Of a stretch of DNA of 64,000 nucleotides, positions 1-11,761 are shown one piece after another (position 1 is the stretch's first letter; each line of letters starts with the position of its first letter). Both the position numbers and the translations under genes were made by a program. The stretch covers positions 114,269,121-114,333,120 of the forward strand of contig NC_091125.1 in NCBI RefSeq assembly GCF_040183065.1, read 5' to 3'. The DNA comes from Periplaneta americana. Taxonomy: Eukaryota > Arthropoda > Insecta > Blattodea > Blattidae. The notes below the pieces were generated by a model. It ran no database searches and had not been told where the DNA came from. It saw only the letters and a list, made by a program, of their open reading frames with translations.

Positions 1-57
1 CCGAATCCATTTCTTGGTTTGAGTTGCACAATGAGCAGTTAGGGGACTGATATATTC
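1..57 (-). mobile_element. LINE fragment (RNase H-bearing family), 3' coding part
   Basis: The reverse complement of these bases is nearly identical to 30966-31018, which encodes the post-RNase H region of a non-LTR retrotransposon. Similarity stops at about 57. It is a small remnant cut by the window edge. Confidence 0.7.
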
Positions 58-1315
58 CAAAAGACAAATAAAATAAGTTGGACAAATACATTTATCAAAA
101 TTAGTCATATAAGATGATGTATACAGAGACAGGCTATAAGTATAGGCGACTTTATTAGGCTTATATCTTATATGCAGTCGGGCTATGCACCCAAAAGGAA
201 GTTATATTTTTATACACAATGTATCTATAAACAAGGATGAGAAACTTGAGTTCTGTACGCCATTGGAAGTGTCTCGTTGGTCTTATTTAAACCACAAATC
301 CATCTAGTTTTCACGGATTCCATCGACGTGTAACCTCGCAATTCATGCAACGTTATTAAATAAGCTGTTTAAACAATATAAAAGCCTACTTGATGTATCA
401 GGAAAGTAAAATGAAGAAGAGCACTGCAGAAATCCTTCGACTTCAGTCTATTTCAGAGCGAATATTCGATTGTGTGAAAATCGTAGCGATTTGGGCGCAT
501 TTGTTGTAAGTGGAGTGGATAATCCAGTTGATATTATTTTATTCAGCGGTGTGTATTGTGTCCAATGTTTGTTGCCCCGATTACTTGTTCATAAACTCAA
601 AGCTTTACAAATGCACGCTGCACGTTTCATTACTGCGGAGTTTGATCGTGTAATTTGCATACTAAAACTTTTAACTATACAATATGAATACAAATTCATA
701 TCGTTGTTATCTCCCTCTTTCATATTTTGGCATGTACGCATGTTAATTTCGATGAACCGGCCAATTTCCGCTTGCTCAGAGTTTGTTAGCAGTAGAAAAT
801 AAAGAGAACCCTTTAATCGGAACCGCTACAGCATCGACTTTCCGTACGTGTTATGTACAAAAGTGATTTTCTTCGATCCTTGTTATTTAAAGAAAAAGTA
901 AGAAAGCATCATAAATTTGAGAAAGCTAAAAATGAAAGGGAACAGCTTAAGATATATTATACGATTATAGATAATGCAATAATTTAATCATGTAACTTAG
1001 CCAGTAAATGGCTGAACACTCGCTTTGTCTACAATATTAGTCTGTGTTCATTTATTTGAAAGCTTGGTTAATGAGATAAAGAATTTCATATCATTTCCGT
1101 TGTCTGAATAACACAAATTCGCAGAACAAACTCATTGAAGTTGTACTCCTTGGAAAGAGAAGCTTTATGGCAGAGGGGTAATGTGTCTGATTAACATGTT
1201 GGAAACCCGAGCTGTAGTTCCGACACCAGTGTCGTATCGGTGTGTGTATAGAGTTTATCTTAGGCAACTTTAAGCCTTGGTTTTTCTGAACCGACGCATG
1301 CGACGTGCGAGGTGC
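58..1315. other. No gene recognised
   Basis: AT-rich sequence. A 110-residue open frame at 470-802 has no recognisable motif and no sign of coding bias. I see no RNA gene or clear repeat here. Confidence 0.5.
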
Positions 1316-1458
1316 GAGGTCCGCCTCGCACAAATCTGGACTACACGAGAGATAGTGAGTGGTTTCTATAGTTGCGAGGTGTGCAGACCTGGCATCTCGC
1401 AGCTATAGAAACCACTCACTATCTCTCGTGTAGTCCGGATTTGTGCGAGGCGGACCTC
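1316..1458. repeat. Near-perfect 63-bp-arm hairpin
   Basis: Arms 1316-1378 and 1396-1458 are reverse complements with only two mismatches, around a 17-base loop. Each arm is bounded by GAGGTCCGCCTCGCAC or its complement. It is locally GC-rich compared with its surroundings. It could be a fold-back MITE or a recent palindromic duplication. No clear target duplication was found. Confidence 0.85.
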
Positions 1459-1491
1459 AATCATTGCTCGAAGAACTGTATAAGCTTGCAT

Positions 1492-1672
1492 CACAGTCTA
1501 GTATATACAGTGACGAAGCTTGAGTTCTGAGGGTGCTAGGAACAATAGATTGTGCCGGTACTATTTCGCATTGTCTGTAATGGGGCGATAGTAGCGATCC
1601 TAGTGGTTAGCAGCTATCTATGGCTGCATATTTACTACGTATTGAGCTTCGTGACTGTATATACTAGACTGT
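1492..1672. mobile_element. MITE with ~30-bp terminal inverted repeats
   Basis: The left end CAGTCTAGTATATACAGT continues into GACGAAGCTT and is mirrored at 1645-1672. Flanking copies of GCTTGCAT (1484-1491 and 1673-1680) look like a 7-8-bp target duplication, the size typical of hAT-like elements. The interior has no coding capacity. I recall similar sequences in other insect genomes, but could not check this. Confidence 0.7.
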
Positions 1673-2131
1673 GCTTGCATTCCGAGTAGACCAATCGGAG
1701 AGAGAGGTGTGGGACATCGGGTGGGAAAAGCGACTAGATTATCTGAACTTGCAGCGGAAAACACGTCTTTGTAAAGATTATGCTTGTGATGTGTGTGTTT
1801 TTTGTTGTTATCATTACCTATTTTGAAATCTATCTGTACATTAAATATCATACTGAAAGTACATAAAGTCATAAAAATCTTTTCCCAGCAATAAGATCCG
1901 TTCATAGTAAAAACTTAAACGTGTATTGGCTTAAGCATAAAATAGTGTAATTATCCAAATTTTATAGAACTTTTGTAAAACTTTATTCAGTAATGAGAAA
2001 AACACAGCTGCACGAAACTACAATTTAAGTCACATAGAATTTGTGTGCACTCAAAGTTGGGTTCTGGCGTCTTGTCAGCCCATTTGAGTTGTGTGGATAT
2101 AAAGAAAAAAATTGTGACGGTGTCGTGTATA

Positions 2132-2207
2132 GTTCCTGGGTAGCTCAGTCGGGATTGTATTCGTTCGCTAAGCGAAGGGTCCCGGGATCGATACCCGGCC
2201 CCGGAAC
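2132..2207 (+). mobile_element. tRNA-like SINE head
   Basis: A tRNA-like fold is visible. GTTCCTG at the start pairs with the CCGGAAC end with one mismatch. A TAGCTCAGTCGG A-box-like segment is followed by a T arm with stem CCGGG/CCCGG around ATCGATA. The D and anticodon arms are poor, so a SINE head is more likely than a functional tRNA gene. Confidence 0.55.
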
Positions 2208-2277
2208 AATTTTTCACAGCTGCATAATTTCTATTGACGCCTTTTCAAGAATAATACAAAACTTCGATCTCCAATAA

Positions 2278-2475
2278 GTTGTATCGACTGCTAAGTTATT
2301 TAGTGACGATGGAATTTGTGATAGCGAGATGAGGCTGAGGATCTCATAGGATTTCCTGACATTCGTCTTACAATTGGTAAAAACCTAAAAAGGGCCCCAA
2401 ACAGGTAATCAGTCCAAGCGGGAATTGTAACCATGCCTATCCGTAGCCTCAAATCAGCTTACCGCCTAAAGTAAG
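2278..2475 (-). mobile_element. Degraded tRNA-derived SINE (family A)
   Basis: Diverged antisense copy of the family seen cleanly at 33763-34018. It keeps TGATAGCGAGATGAGGC, the internal AGGTAATC segment and CAAGCGGGAATTG. The tRNA-like head is truncated near 2475. Confidence 0.65.
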
Positions 2476-2794
2476 TTTGTGTTATTTGTGGTGAAATGTT
2501 GATTCTATATTTACTGTTCCCTTCTAATTGCATATATGTCTATTCAGAGATCATCAACTTTATGATTCGTCTAATAAACATGGAATGATAACATTGTAAG
2601 GACAATCAATATACAATATCATGCATTGCGTCATAGACGTATGGCAGTGGCACAATGTCCACACATGTGCAGAGGTGCACTCGTTAAGAGTGACTAAGTG
2701 GCCGGGATCCTACAGAATGAGGCATGAGGGTAGGCCACTAGAGGGAACCCAAGAGGTGGACCTTAAATTGAGAGGATTCGATCCGATATCGGGA

Positions 2795-2890
2795 TGGGAA
2801 TTCGGTGTGGCTTAGTGGATAGAGGGTCAGCACGTAGAGCTAAAACCCGGGTTCAAATCCCGGTGCCGGAGAGAATTTTTCTCCATTCCA
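2795..2890 (+). mobile_element. tRNA-like SINE head, second type
   Basis: GTGGCTTAGTGGATAGAG resembles an A box and CCCGGGTTCAAATCCCGG forms a good T arm or B box. The 3' side runs into GAGAGAATTTTTCTCC, a tail-like transition. Acceptor pairing is weak, so this is read as a SINE head and not a working tRNA. Confidence 0.55.
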
Positions 2891-3238
2891 CCCATCTTTA
2901 ATCATATGATGAAGCAGAATATCTGCACGGAAATATGATATGTACTTCGGTACATCATAATAATATTTTTCAGGATTAAAAATGTTTATAAATTAAGTAT
3001 ATAAGGTAGAAAGGTAATCTGAAAACCAAAATATACCTGCAAATATTGTGTGTATACCGTAAAAATGGTAAATTAATAGATTCCAAAGTTAAAAAGTGAT
3101 AGCAAAATTTCTTCACTCATACACAACAGCCATATGCTTAGACTGCCCAGTCCCCTTAAATGTCGATTGTCTGTAAAGCTGAGAGACTTAACCTCCCGCC
3201 ACCCTCTGGACCGATTTAGCCTGTCATGTGGTTGACTT

Positions 3239-3265
3239 CACTACTACTACTGCTACTGCTACTGC

Positions 3266-3297
<32 letters not shown>
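3239..3297. repeat. (CTA/CTG)n then (TTAC)n
   Basis: Trinucleotide CTA/CTG units pass into (TTAC)n. The TTAC block is the complement of the (GTAA)n tail of the antisense LINE that follows. Confidence 0.85.
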
Positions 3298-3812
3298 GGC
3301 TTTTAAGGAACCCGGAGGTTCATTGCCGCCCTCACATAAGCCCGCCATCGGTCCCTATCCTGAGCAAGATTAATCCATTCTCTATCATGATATCCCACCT
3401 CCCTCAAATCCATTTTAATATTATTTTCCCATCTACGTCTCGGCCTCCCCAAAGGTCTTTTTCCCCTCCGGCCTCCCAACTAACACTCTATATGCATTTC
3501 TGGATTCGCCCATACGTGCTACATGCCCTGCCCATCTCAAACGTCTGGATTTAATGTTCCTAATTATGTCAGGTGAAAAATATAATGCGTGCAGTTCTGT
3601 GTTGTGTAACTTTCTCCATTCTCCTGTAACTTCATCCCTCTTAGCCCCAAATATTTTCCTAAGCACTTTATTCTCAAACACCCTTAATCTCTGTTCCTCT
3701 CTCAGAGTGAGAGTCAAAGTTTCACAACCATACAGAACAACCGGTAATATAACTGTTTTACATATTCTAACTTTCAGATTTTTCGACAGCAGACTAGATG
3801 ACAAATCCTTTG
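3298..3812 (-). mobile_element. 5'-truncated LINE, C-terminal RT region ((GTAA)n-tail family)
   Basis: The antisense frame at 3804-3433 encodes the region after the reverse transcriptase fingers. It includes VILPVVLYGCETLTLTL, the block LRVFENKVLRKIFGAKRDEV, RRLRWAGHVARM and the GRPEGKKT segment typical of non-LTR element C-termini. The endonuclease and catalytic RT domains are absent, as expected of 5' truncation during target-primed reverse transcription. The 3' end lies at the (TTAC)n block. Three more copies lie at 14310-14848, 18099-18500 and 37562-38386. Clade assignment (RTE-like is possible) is not secure. Confidence 0.85.
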
Positions 3813-3821
3813 CTGTGGTCG

Positions 3822-3950
3822 TGCCAGAGAATCAGTCCCATTCCGAGGCTTATTTGAAGGATTCGTAACAAGCTGTTTTTTACGGTGATGGGTTGTTAGC
3901 CCTTCGCCCAACCCCCAAGCTGGAGGACCACCCCTTATCGGCTACTGCTA
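3822..3950. mobile_element. Unclassified transposon fragment
   Basis: GC-richer sequence containing CCCAACCCCCAAGCTGGAGG. I recall similar blocks as dispersed repeats in insect genomes. Boundaries are uncertain and there is no second copy in this window. Confidence 0.35.
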
Positions 3951-3955
3951 ATAAC

Positions 3956-4007
<52 letters not shown>

Positions 4008-4015
4008 GTAATAAT
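3951..4015. repeat. (TAA)n microsatellite, probably a SINE tail
   Basis: About twenty TAA units. They abut the 3' end of the antisense SINE at 4016-4365, which suggests tail-seeded growth. Confidence 0.85.
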
Positions 4016-4365
4016 CGGTAGAGCAATAGCTTACGAAGCATCAAAGCCTTCAACCGACTGCTAGTATCATTTATAAACGCCTCAGTAGAGGTGACCGGTC
4101 ATCCAACAAGTACGAGAGTAATGCGTGGTCAGCACGATTATACCACCCATACGTTACAGCTGGGGGCGGAACCGTATTTCGCTGTCCAATGTAGCCATAC
4201 CATCCAAAAATTCATCGCAATGCTGGTTGAGTACCGGTCCCATAGATTGGCCGAAATTTCGTGAGAAAATTCCCCCTACCCCCTCAGGTGGACTCGAAGT
4301 GGCAATCATTCCGTATCGTTGTCTAAGGCATTACGTCTTAGATCACGTAGCTACGGTGCGGAATT
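4016..4365 (-). mobile_element. tRNA-derived SINE, long type (~350 bp)
   Basis: Read antisense, a tRNA-like head (GTAGCTACGTGATCTAAGAC, then CGAGTCCACCTGAGGGG) is followed by TTTCTCACGAAATTTCGGCC and TATGGGACCGGT. The body ends in an ATT-rich tail. This layout matches a widespread insect SINE type I recall. The copy is visibly mutated. Confidence 0.65.
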
Positions 4366-5877
4366 GATTATTCGTGGATTATAGCATAATTTTTATATTT
4401 TTCCTTATTTATTCGGCTAATGTAATGGAGGTATTTTCATTCATATTTTTAAATAATTTGTGATTTTTATATTGCAGTGTGTAACTTTTGACTCAACTGA
4501 TCTAGACCGTACAATAGTGGTATCAATGTATAAAATCGCGATATGCTGGACAGAAATGTAATTTCTTGCAACTGCATGAGCGAAATATTTTCTTGACACA
4601 CTGTACTGAATGTGTATTTTTCCTCTGTCTACCGCATTGCACGGATATTCTGAAAATACAATTCCCCACTTGCTTTGTAAACCTATTTCTGAACTTGACT
4701 GCTCCATTAAATTGTTTTACATAATCTGAAATTCCATAGTGGCTTGACCTAAAATAGTTTCAAAGTCTGGAGAATTAATCATATTTTGCTTCGAGGAATT
4801 CATAATCAAACTCAAGGAAGGTAACAAAAGTTTTTCGTCGAAAAGGGATATTTCATATCTTAATCTACAAAGCTATAGTCAGAAGATGACTGGAAGACAT
4901 TCTTTATACTGATAAAAACCCTGGAGGATTACTAAAACTAGAGGAAGTGGAGCGGTATGAAGTTTATCTGAGGGAGAAAAAAAAAGTAGAGTGCATCCTC
5001 TCGGCCGAGTTAATGTAGCTTTCTTCCCGGAGAACGCTTCCTAACAAGAGTGAGCTGCCACGAACATGACGAAACTGCTAAATCGGGGAAATATTTTGGC
5101 CCAGGAATAGCTTTCTTTATGGTCAGGTCAAAAAATCACGGAGCTAAAACTCCATTGTAATCTTTGGAGAAAAGAAATATCTAACCATAGGGATTACTAG
5201 ATAGATAACATTTTCTAGACTCACCGATAATAACATATTTGATTTTGTTAGAAACTATTTAGCTATTTTTTTTAATTCCTAAATTTAATAGTTTTGATGG
5301 TACGACAAAAGAATACTATGAAATAAAATTAAGGAATGAAGGCTTACCAACGAGAGAGAGAGCTTGTATGAACTGTATAAGTATTTCTGTAATGAAAGAG
5401 GGATGGAAAATAATAGAATAAGAGAAGATTTAGATATGCTAGCTGCACATTGCAGATTGAAACGTGAAGTACAACTTAGGAAGATAAACAAATACTGATT
5501 GTATCTACATACTAGAATGAGTTGAGTCTTGCACAAAACTAAAAGCAAGTGCAAGATAAAAAAATTGTTTATTAAATATGTAAATTGTAGAAATTGTATT
5601 TAAATAACAGTATATCTTTGTGTAAAAAAATATTATAAAGTGTGTAATGGAAGTGTTTAATTGATTACTTGTATGTACTTGTCTGTGAACTATAATATAA
5701 TAAATATCTGTAATACTAGATAGATAAAGATTTTGAGACATAGAAAAACTGTAAAATATCAGGAGAGTAAAAAGTATGGAACACTACTTGTAACTTCCGT
5801 ATTTTTAATTTTATGAAGAAATTCTATATAGAAAAGTTATACTGGTGAAAATGGAAGGCTTTGAACATGTCGATGTG
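4366..5877. other. No gene recognised
   Basis: AT-rich DNA with short open frames only. The sense strand at 5300-5500 has a weak coding-like look but no motif I can name. Confidence 0.4.
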
Positions 5878-6717
5878 TTACAAGCAAACATTCTCATGGG
5901 GGCAAATAAAAGAGTTTAATTTTTTTTTGTTCCACCATGTTAATAATGTCAAAATAAGTGCTTATACAAATTTTGGCCACTCCACCGAAAATTACGAGGC
6001 CATCCAGAAAATGATTTTCCCTGGGGCCGTTTACAAAATAAAAAGCGCAATTTCATGTAAAAATGAAGCGATGAATAGGGATCACCTCCAACGCTGCCCA
6101 GCTCTAAAATCACTGACGGAATGTGCCAGATACTGGGAAGCGAGAAGTCTCATGCCTCTGTTTAGTTCTTAGTTTTTAGTTCTTTAAGGATTTTGTTTAG
6201 TTTCTTTATTAGATTTAATTTTAGGTTGTATCAAGTTACATTGTTTTAATCTTGAGGTTGTGTTTCGGCCAAAGATAAGTTATCTATGTACCTGTTATTC
6301 GAATAAATAAATAAAAAAATATCATGGAAAAATTTATTGAAACAGATACAACAATTGTTGGGCTATTTTCAACATATTCCCCACTGGAACTGAGACATCT
6401 GTCTTACCATGGGATCAATATTTGTAACCTTATGTCGTGTTGTGCACCTCTCTGTTTATCCCACGGTATGACAAATATCTCAATTCTGGTAGGGAATATA
6501 TTGAAAAATAGCGCAACAATTGCTGTATCGGCTTCAATAAATCTTTCCATGAAACTGTGCTTTTTTTCTGTAAATGGCCCCAGGGAAAATCACTTTCTGG
6601 ACGACCTCGCAATTGCAGTGGCCAAAATTTGTATAAGCACTTGTTTTGACATTATTAACATGATAGAAGAAGAAATTTAACTTTTTTATCTGCCCCTATC
6701 AGAATGTTTGCTTGTTA
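5878..6717. mobile_element. Large fold-back element interrupted by a LINE 3' end
   Basis: Left arm 5878-6057 plus 6322-6415 is the inverted counterpart of 6458-6717. Matching landmarks are CAAGCAAACATTC at 5881 and GAATGTTTGCTTG near 6702, then GGCCACTCC against GCAGTGGCC. Central landmarks are TTCAACATATTCCCC against GGGGAATATGTTGAA-like sequence. Arms are roughly 85-90% alike by eye around a 42-base centre. Without the insertion at 6058-6321 it is a palindrome of about 580 bp. No protein family was recognised in the arms. Confidence 0.75.
6058..6321 (+). mobile_element. LINE 3' end inserted in the fold-back left arm
   Basis: The segment encodes MNRDHLQRCPALKSL followed by YWEARSLMP and a stop. 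This resembles the last residues (His/Cys knuckle, then YW-ARxLM) of RNase H-type insect LINEs. A 3' UTR and an AATAAATAAATA tail follow. TCATG is duplicated at 6053-6057 and 6322-6326. Removing the insert restores symmetry with the right arm. Confidence 0.7.
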
Positions 6718-7835
6718 GAGCACAAACATTGTGTGTCCACTTTCTCTAACTTCCGGGAAATCTTTAAATAATTGTTTTCTATTGCATACATCTTATATAA
6801 ATAATGCATCAAAATATAATTGTTAATATTAATAATATCCCATACAATAAAATACTTGTGCAAAATGAAGATATAGCCTCATTCTATCAGTGTATCACCA
6901 TATCTCAATTGTGAAAGAAGGAAAGAAGAAATGAATTAATGAATTAATTAATTAATTAGGGAATAAATAAATAAGAAAAGACTTAAATAAATAAACATGT
7001 CTATTACCTTACTCTCTCCAGCTGTTCTTAACATTTGTGCCGTTTTCAAGGTGTTCAATAATATTTACTTCGCCAGAAATACTCAGACTTGAAAGTGTTT
7101 GTGACACGATGCCGTATCTGTATGCGGGGGCTTGGATTCTCGTCATAACAACAGACCACGTTGTACTGTTTTCTGTTTTCTTTAGACTCAAACGCATTCT
7201 ACTAAATCGACGGAGCAGTGTACCACCGCTCTTATATTGAGGATCATTTTTGAAGTCCGAATGATTACCCTTTGTGGACATCATGACTCAACTGCGTGTT
7301 TCTGATTGTCAGTTAGATGTAGGCCAGTGGGAAGACCGTAGAACCTGGCAAATGTGATTACAACGTAATCGCTAGATCAGGCATGCCAAAACCCTGCACA
7401 TTGTGCAGTTTCAGTACGGGTACTGATTTGGCTGTGTCTGTGTATGAGTTACGATAAATAAAGTGAGGAGTTCACAGATAACGAAGAAGAGAAATTACGA
7501 ATCATATAACATAATTGTGATAATGTTTTCCTCAGCCAACAATAATTATTTTAAAATGAAAGGCTTTCATCAGCCCATGTCGAGGCAATAGTATTGTGAC
7601 AGTTTAAATCAGATTAGTAAAGTTCTCAAAATGTGATATAGCCAGCGCTTATTTCTTAATCAGTACTCTCACGGCTTACGAACTTGACAATGGCGTTGTT
7701 TTGGAGTCTGTAGTAAAACAGCCATCAAAGATTAGACGACTAACGACTTTCATTTCATAAGCTGGTAAGTGATGAGAATATAGTGAGGAATACATGTAAG
7801 GCTCTTGAGGTTGTAAGGAGCGAAGAAAGCAACTA
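6718..7835. other. No gene recognised; short (AATT)n/(AATA)n runs
   Basis: AT-rich sequence with simple repeats around 6930-6995. Antisense frames near 7009-7284 have no recognisable domain. Confidence 0.45.
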
Positions 7836-8425
7836 CTGGGTGTTCATTTCAAAGTGTGTCATGACGTCACTGTTGTTGGGTCACCGATTTGAAGCGAGTT
7901 TCAGCTTATATGTTAGAGAAGTTGCCTATTATTTAAGGCGTTCTTCAATCTGAACTTGAGAACGTGTACGGTATAACTTGAACGTCGTAGCGACAGATGG
8001 CGGTCTGTACGGTCTGTGTGCTACCATAACCTCTTTCGAACTGTGTTTTGCGCCGGCAAGTCGTACGCAGGGTATTTGTTATCATCGGTTGCGTACGGTA
8101 ACATTCCACAACACAAATCAAATGCTCCGTGTCCATGTTGACCGTCGAAGTTAATGTCAACAAATACGTAAGTAATCGTCTTAACCCTCTCCCCATATCC
8201 CGACAGTACGTATTTCCAAACAGTTCACATTCCTGCCACTACCGGCGTTACCGTACGTATCGGTACGTACTCGTCAGAATGAACGCCGTACTTGCTAGGC
8301 AACTTCTCTGCCTCATAGGTTATACACCTCTGCGGAAGTGTAGGAAGATTGAATTCTCTAGGCTCATCGGCTAGCCACATGACGGCATACAGCGAGCCAT
8401 GACACACTTTGAACTGAACACCCAG
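7836..8425. mobile_element. 590-bp inverted-repeat element, TA-flanked
   Basis: CTGGGTGTTCATTTCAAAG at the left end is mirrored by CTTTGAACTGAACACCCAG at the right end. The inverted match continues through GTGTGTCATG, about 29 bp with one mismatch. TA lies immediately outside both ends (7834-7835 and 8426-8427). The interior is GC-richer than its flanks and contains no domain I recognise. It fits a non-autonomous Tc1/mariner-type or similar TA-targeting element. Confidence 0.75.
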
Positions 8426-10439
8426 TATTTGCAAGGCGGAAAAAGTTTCTGGAAAAATATATAATGGCAAATTTTCCATCTCCCGTGACTATATTATGCT
8501 AATATACTTACATTAATAAATCTTTAAAACTGACACACATAGAATATCGCCGCTTAACAGCTTGTGAACTACACTTTTAATTTCTTTCAGTAATGCTCCC
8601 AACTTGTCGATACTTGCTCTCAACGTTTTCCATATAAACTATATGTGAATTTAAATTCTAAACTTAATTTATATCATTTATTAATATTAATGTTAATTTA
8701 TATTGACATACAGCACGGAAATTATTTCAGTGTAAAAACTTCACAATGTCCTACTGTATGTAATTAATTGAGAGTAAATTTTCTTCAATATTTGTGCACC
8801 AATGGTTCCAATAAATAATAATGCTTGACGAACAATGAAAGAGTAGGGTGTATTACTTTAAAATAATTAGTACTACGTAAAATGAAATACTTTTTCTTTT
8901 TTGTTGTTTCGAAATTACTGCAATACTTTTTTTCTTCAAATACTGTATAAAAACCTTGTTAATAAATTATGCTTTACAAATCACTACTTTGTCAAGCATA
9001 ACTGAGTAAGCGTAAAGATTCTTGCATTACAATTGTCAAATATAGACACTGGTAATAACCGTGTTTTTTTCCTTCTGCTAAATGTGTTTATAATGTCCAA
9101 ATGCCTGTTTAATCCAAACCTAGAAGCTCAGAATAAATTATTGTACACCCCTCCAGCTAAGAACTGGTAAGATCAACCCTAGAATGATGCAGTCTGCACA
9201 GACCGGCAATCCGCGCACATAACTGCACATTTAGAGTCTGATTTCTGGTATGCCTGCGCTATGAAACCTGAACAGCGTTTGAAATAAATAAAATTACTTT
9301 TATACATATTATTTTTGGATGAATTGGTACATAAATATCAAATGTGAACAAAATTATACTAATAGTTTACGAGAAAGCACTGTACACTCATAGTACCACG
9401 AAAATCACTTTTTGGCTGTCGAAAGTACTGAATAAATGTGTTCCTGTGAAAATATCTCAATTTAATTTTTACAGCGTCACAACGCTCTCTCTTTATGCAC
9501 CGTATAACGCTGTAGTCAAAATTAAAAAGATTCAGAATAGATTGGAGTGAAACACATGCTACATCAGACTGAAGTCCTCGTTGGAGACTTATGGTCTGGC
9601 TTCAGTAAATCCCTTATACTACTATATAGAAGGTATGTAAATATTGTGACAGGGATACAGACAAGTGACTGTCGCCTGGAGAGACACCTACATGTCACGG
9701 ACATCAGTGTTGATGGAATGCGTAGGCGATATGGGAAGAAACTTACATAATCCGCTCCAGCACTCAGAATTGAATGAAGTCAGGCATAAATACCTTGGGG
9801 GCTGTCATTTGACTCCTGACTGTTTCAACAGGATTAAATCACTCAAATTGTGCGCGTTTATCTTTGTCTCTGGGTACCTATTTAAGCCTTGTGGATGGAG
9901 CGCACAATGAGATAAACTTAATAGGTTTAACTGGTCCAGACAATTTTAGTTCGTCATGAAGAAAACGAAGTATACCATGCCGTAAATTTATGGAAAGTAA
10001 AAGGGCCATTTTTGTTAATCTGGAACCTATAAGTTTACGCAAAACGTAGCGGCAGCTCCTAGCCTATTTCACAATTCTAATGTTCCTTGTCGTCACTGTC
10101 ATAGATCGTGCTTCACATTGTTTTAAAAATAAATGACAGTTGTTACTATACCAATTACCGACAGAAGTTAGCTATAATTACATTCTTCATGTAATATTCA
10201 AATAAATCACAGTTGCCCGCTAACAATAGATTTGTGACTATACGAATGAAGAAAGTATTAGCGTCGTGCATTACAGGCACTATGTTCGATTCAAGTTTGT
10301 AGAGTATGGTGAAGTTTGATATTTTTTTATGTTCGCTCTGCAGAAGAAGGCCTGTCGTGTTTGTTCCACCTTGTTATAAAAATATTCGCTGTCCTCCAGT
10401 CCCGCCTTCATGTTTTAACTGCTTAAGGATTTTAGTGCG
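8426..10439. other. No gene recognised
   Basis: AT-rich intergenic DNA. A slightly GC-richer stretch at 9560-9930 carries overlapping 67- and 81-residue frames with no family motif. Confidence 0.45.
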
Positions 10440-10900
10440 TTAGTTTTTCATATTAAATAAGACGAAGTTTCAGAAGTCTTTGTTGCCTTTCTCATGTCCG
10501 AACATTACAGAATACTATTTTAAACCGCTTATGAACTTGAACACATATTTTGCGATTAATTATATTAATTATATAAAGCCAACAAAACAAACACAGGACA
10601 TTTCACAAAACTACGACAATTTCTTTCCTGAAGCAGGACAGTGAAAATCTAACACGAAAATATAAATAAATTATCAGCAGGAATGACATTAGAGCTGTGA
10701 AATGATACATACGTTTGGATCGTGTAAAAGAAACCTATCAGAAAACAAATAGAAGTGAAATCAATACATATGAAAATGAAAATTTTATGAAATTTTGCGA
10801 TTACTTTTCATATAGGATAAGACGAAGTTTGTACTGTCATGGTTTCCTCCCTCATGTTTGAACATTGCACAGTACTAGTGAGTACTGTAAACATATGCGT
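10440..10900 (+). repeat. Direct repeat of a ~110-bp unit
   Basis: TTTTCATAT, then AAGACGAAGTTT, then CTCATGT and GAACATTRCA, recurs at 10445-10560 and 10805-10900. A partial third copy lies at 11510-11550. The first two copies are separated by the 10559-10791 insert. Confidence 0.6.
10566..10781 (+). repeat. 216-bp segment, inverted near-identical copy of 13264-13479
   Basis: By eye only one base differs from the reverse complement of 13264-13479. It is flanked by ATTTTGCGATTA at 10547-10558 and 10792-10803, a 12-bp direct repeat that looks like a target duplication. No coding frame, tRNA head or poly-A tail is obvious. It may be an unclassified short interspersed element or a captured fragment. 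Confidence 0.8.
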
Positions 10901-11751
10901 TTTTAAATATATTTTGTTTGATTTATTTATACGTATATTTTTGTAAATGTTTAGTCATATTAAAAACAAGAAAAATTGCCTATACTTATTACTGCGTAAC
11001 TTCGCAATATATGTGCCTGACATACTTATACAGCTAAAGAATAAAGACGCAGGGAGAGGAGGAACTACGGACAAAGGCACCGAACATATGTAAGGAAGGG
11101 GAAAGATTGAACAAACGCAAAGGGAGTTTCGGTTCAAAAGAGTTTCGGCAAACATGAGCCGAACATAAGGTCTCTGACCGGTTTTCAACGGACTCTGTTA
11201 TTTTAGTTTACGTGCTGAATTTGCACGTATTGTCGGATGCCTAAGGAGTAGGGCGAAGTTTGTAGTATCTTTATACGTGCGATCGAAAAGTCCCTCCGCA
11301 GCTCTATTAGTTCCAGCAACGCTAGAATACAACCCTGTAGAAAGTTGGCACTCCTCTATTCATTCCGGTTTGATAACCTCACACCCCCAGTCCATCATAT
11401 GCTTAGCGGCCAGTGCTGCCACTTGAATTCTCTACCAAATACACTTGAATTCTCTGCCTAATGGATTCTTGGCTACACAAGCACTGCGGAGAGACTTCTG
11501 GATCTCACTGTATCTCCTCTCATGTTCGAACATTGCACAACACTATTAGACATCCCAGTAACGCCCGTATCAGCAGGCAATCTCACCCACCACCTGAGCT
11601 ACGCCGGTGATTTAATAGGATTTATGCCTAGAACAACTATGTGATGATTTTTATTGAGATATTGTAATATATAACTGCGGTTATCATATTGATGTAAGGG
11701 AAAATTATGTTAAAAGAAACGTGGGACAGCAACGTTTTTACCCACCATAAT
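10901..11751. other. No gene recognised
   Basis: Mixed composition. A 77-residue antisense frame at 10955-11188 looks incidental. Confidence 0.4.
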
Positions 11752-11761
11752 TTCACAGAGA

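Noticed and set aside
2132-2207. Functional tRNA gene
   Set aside because: The T arm and most of the acceptor stem fit, but the D and anticodon arms do not fold well, and similar heads occur in SINEs.
9547-9910. Overlapping 67- and 81-residue frames in GC-richer DNA
   Set aside because: No recognisable motif and no frame consistently favoured.
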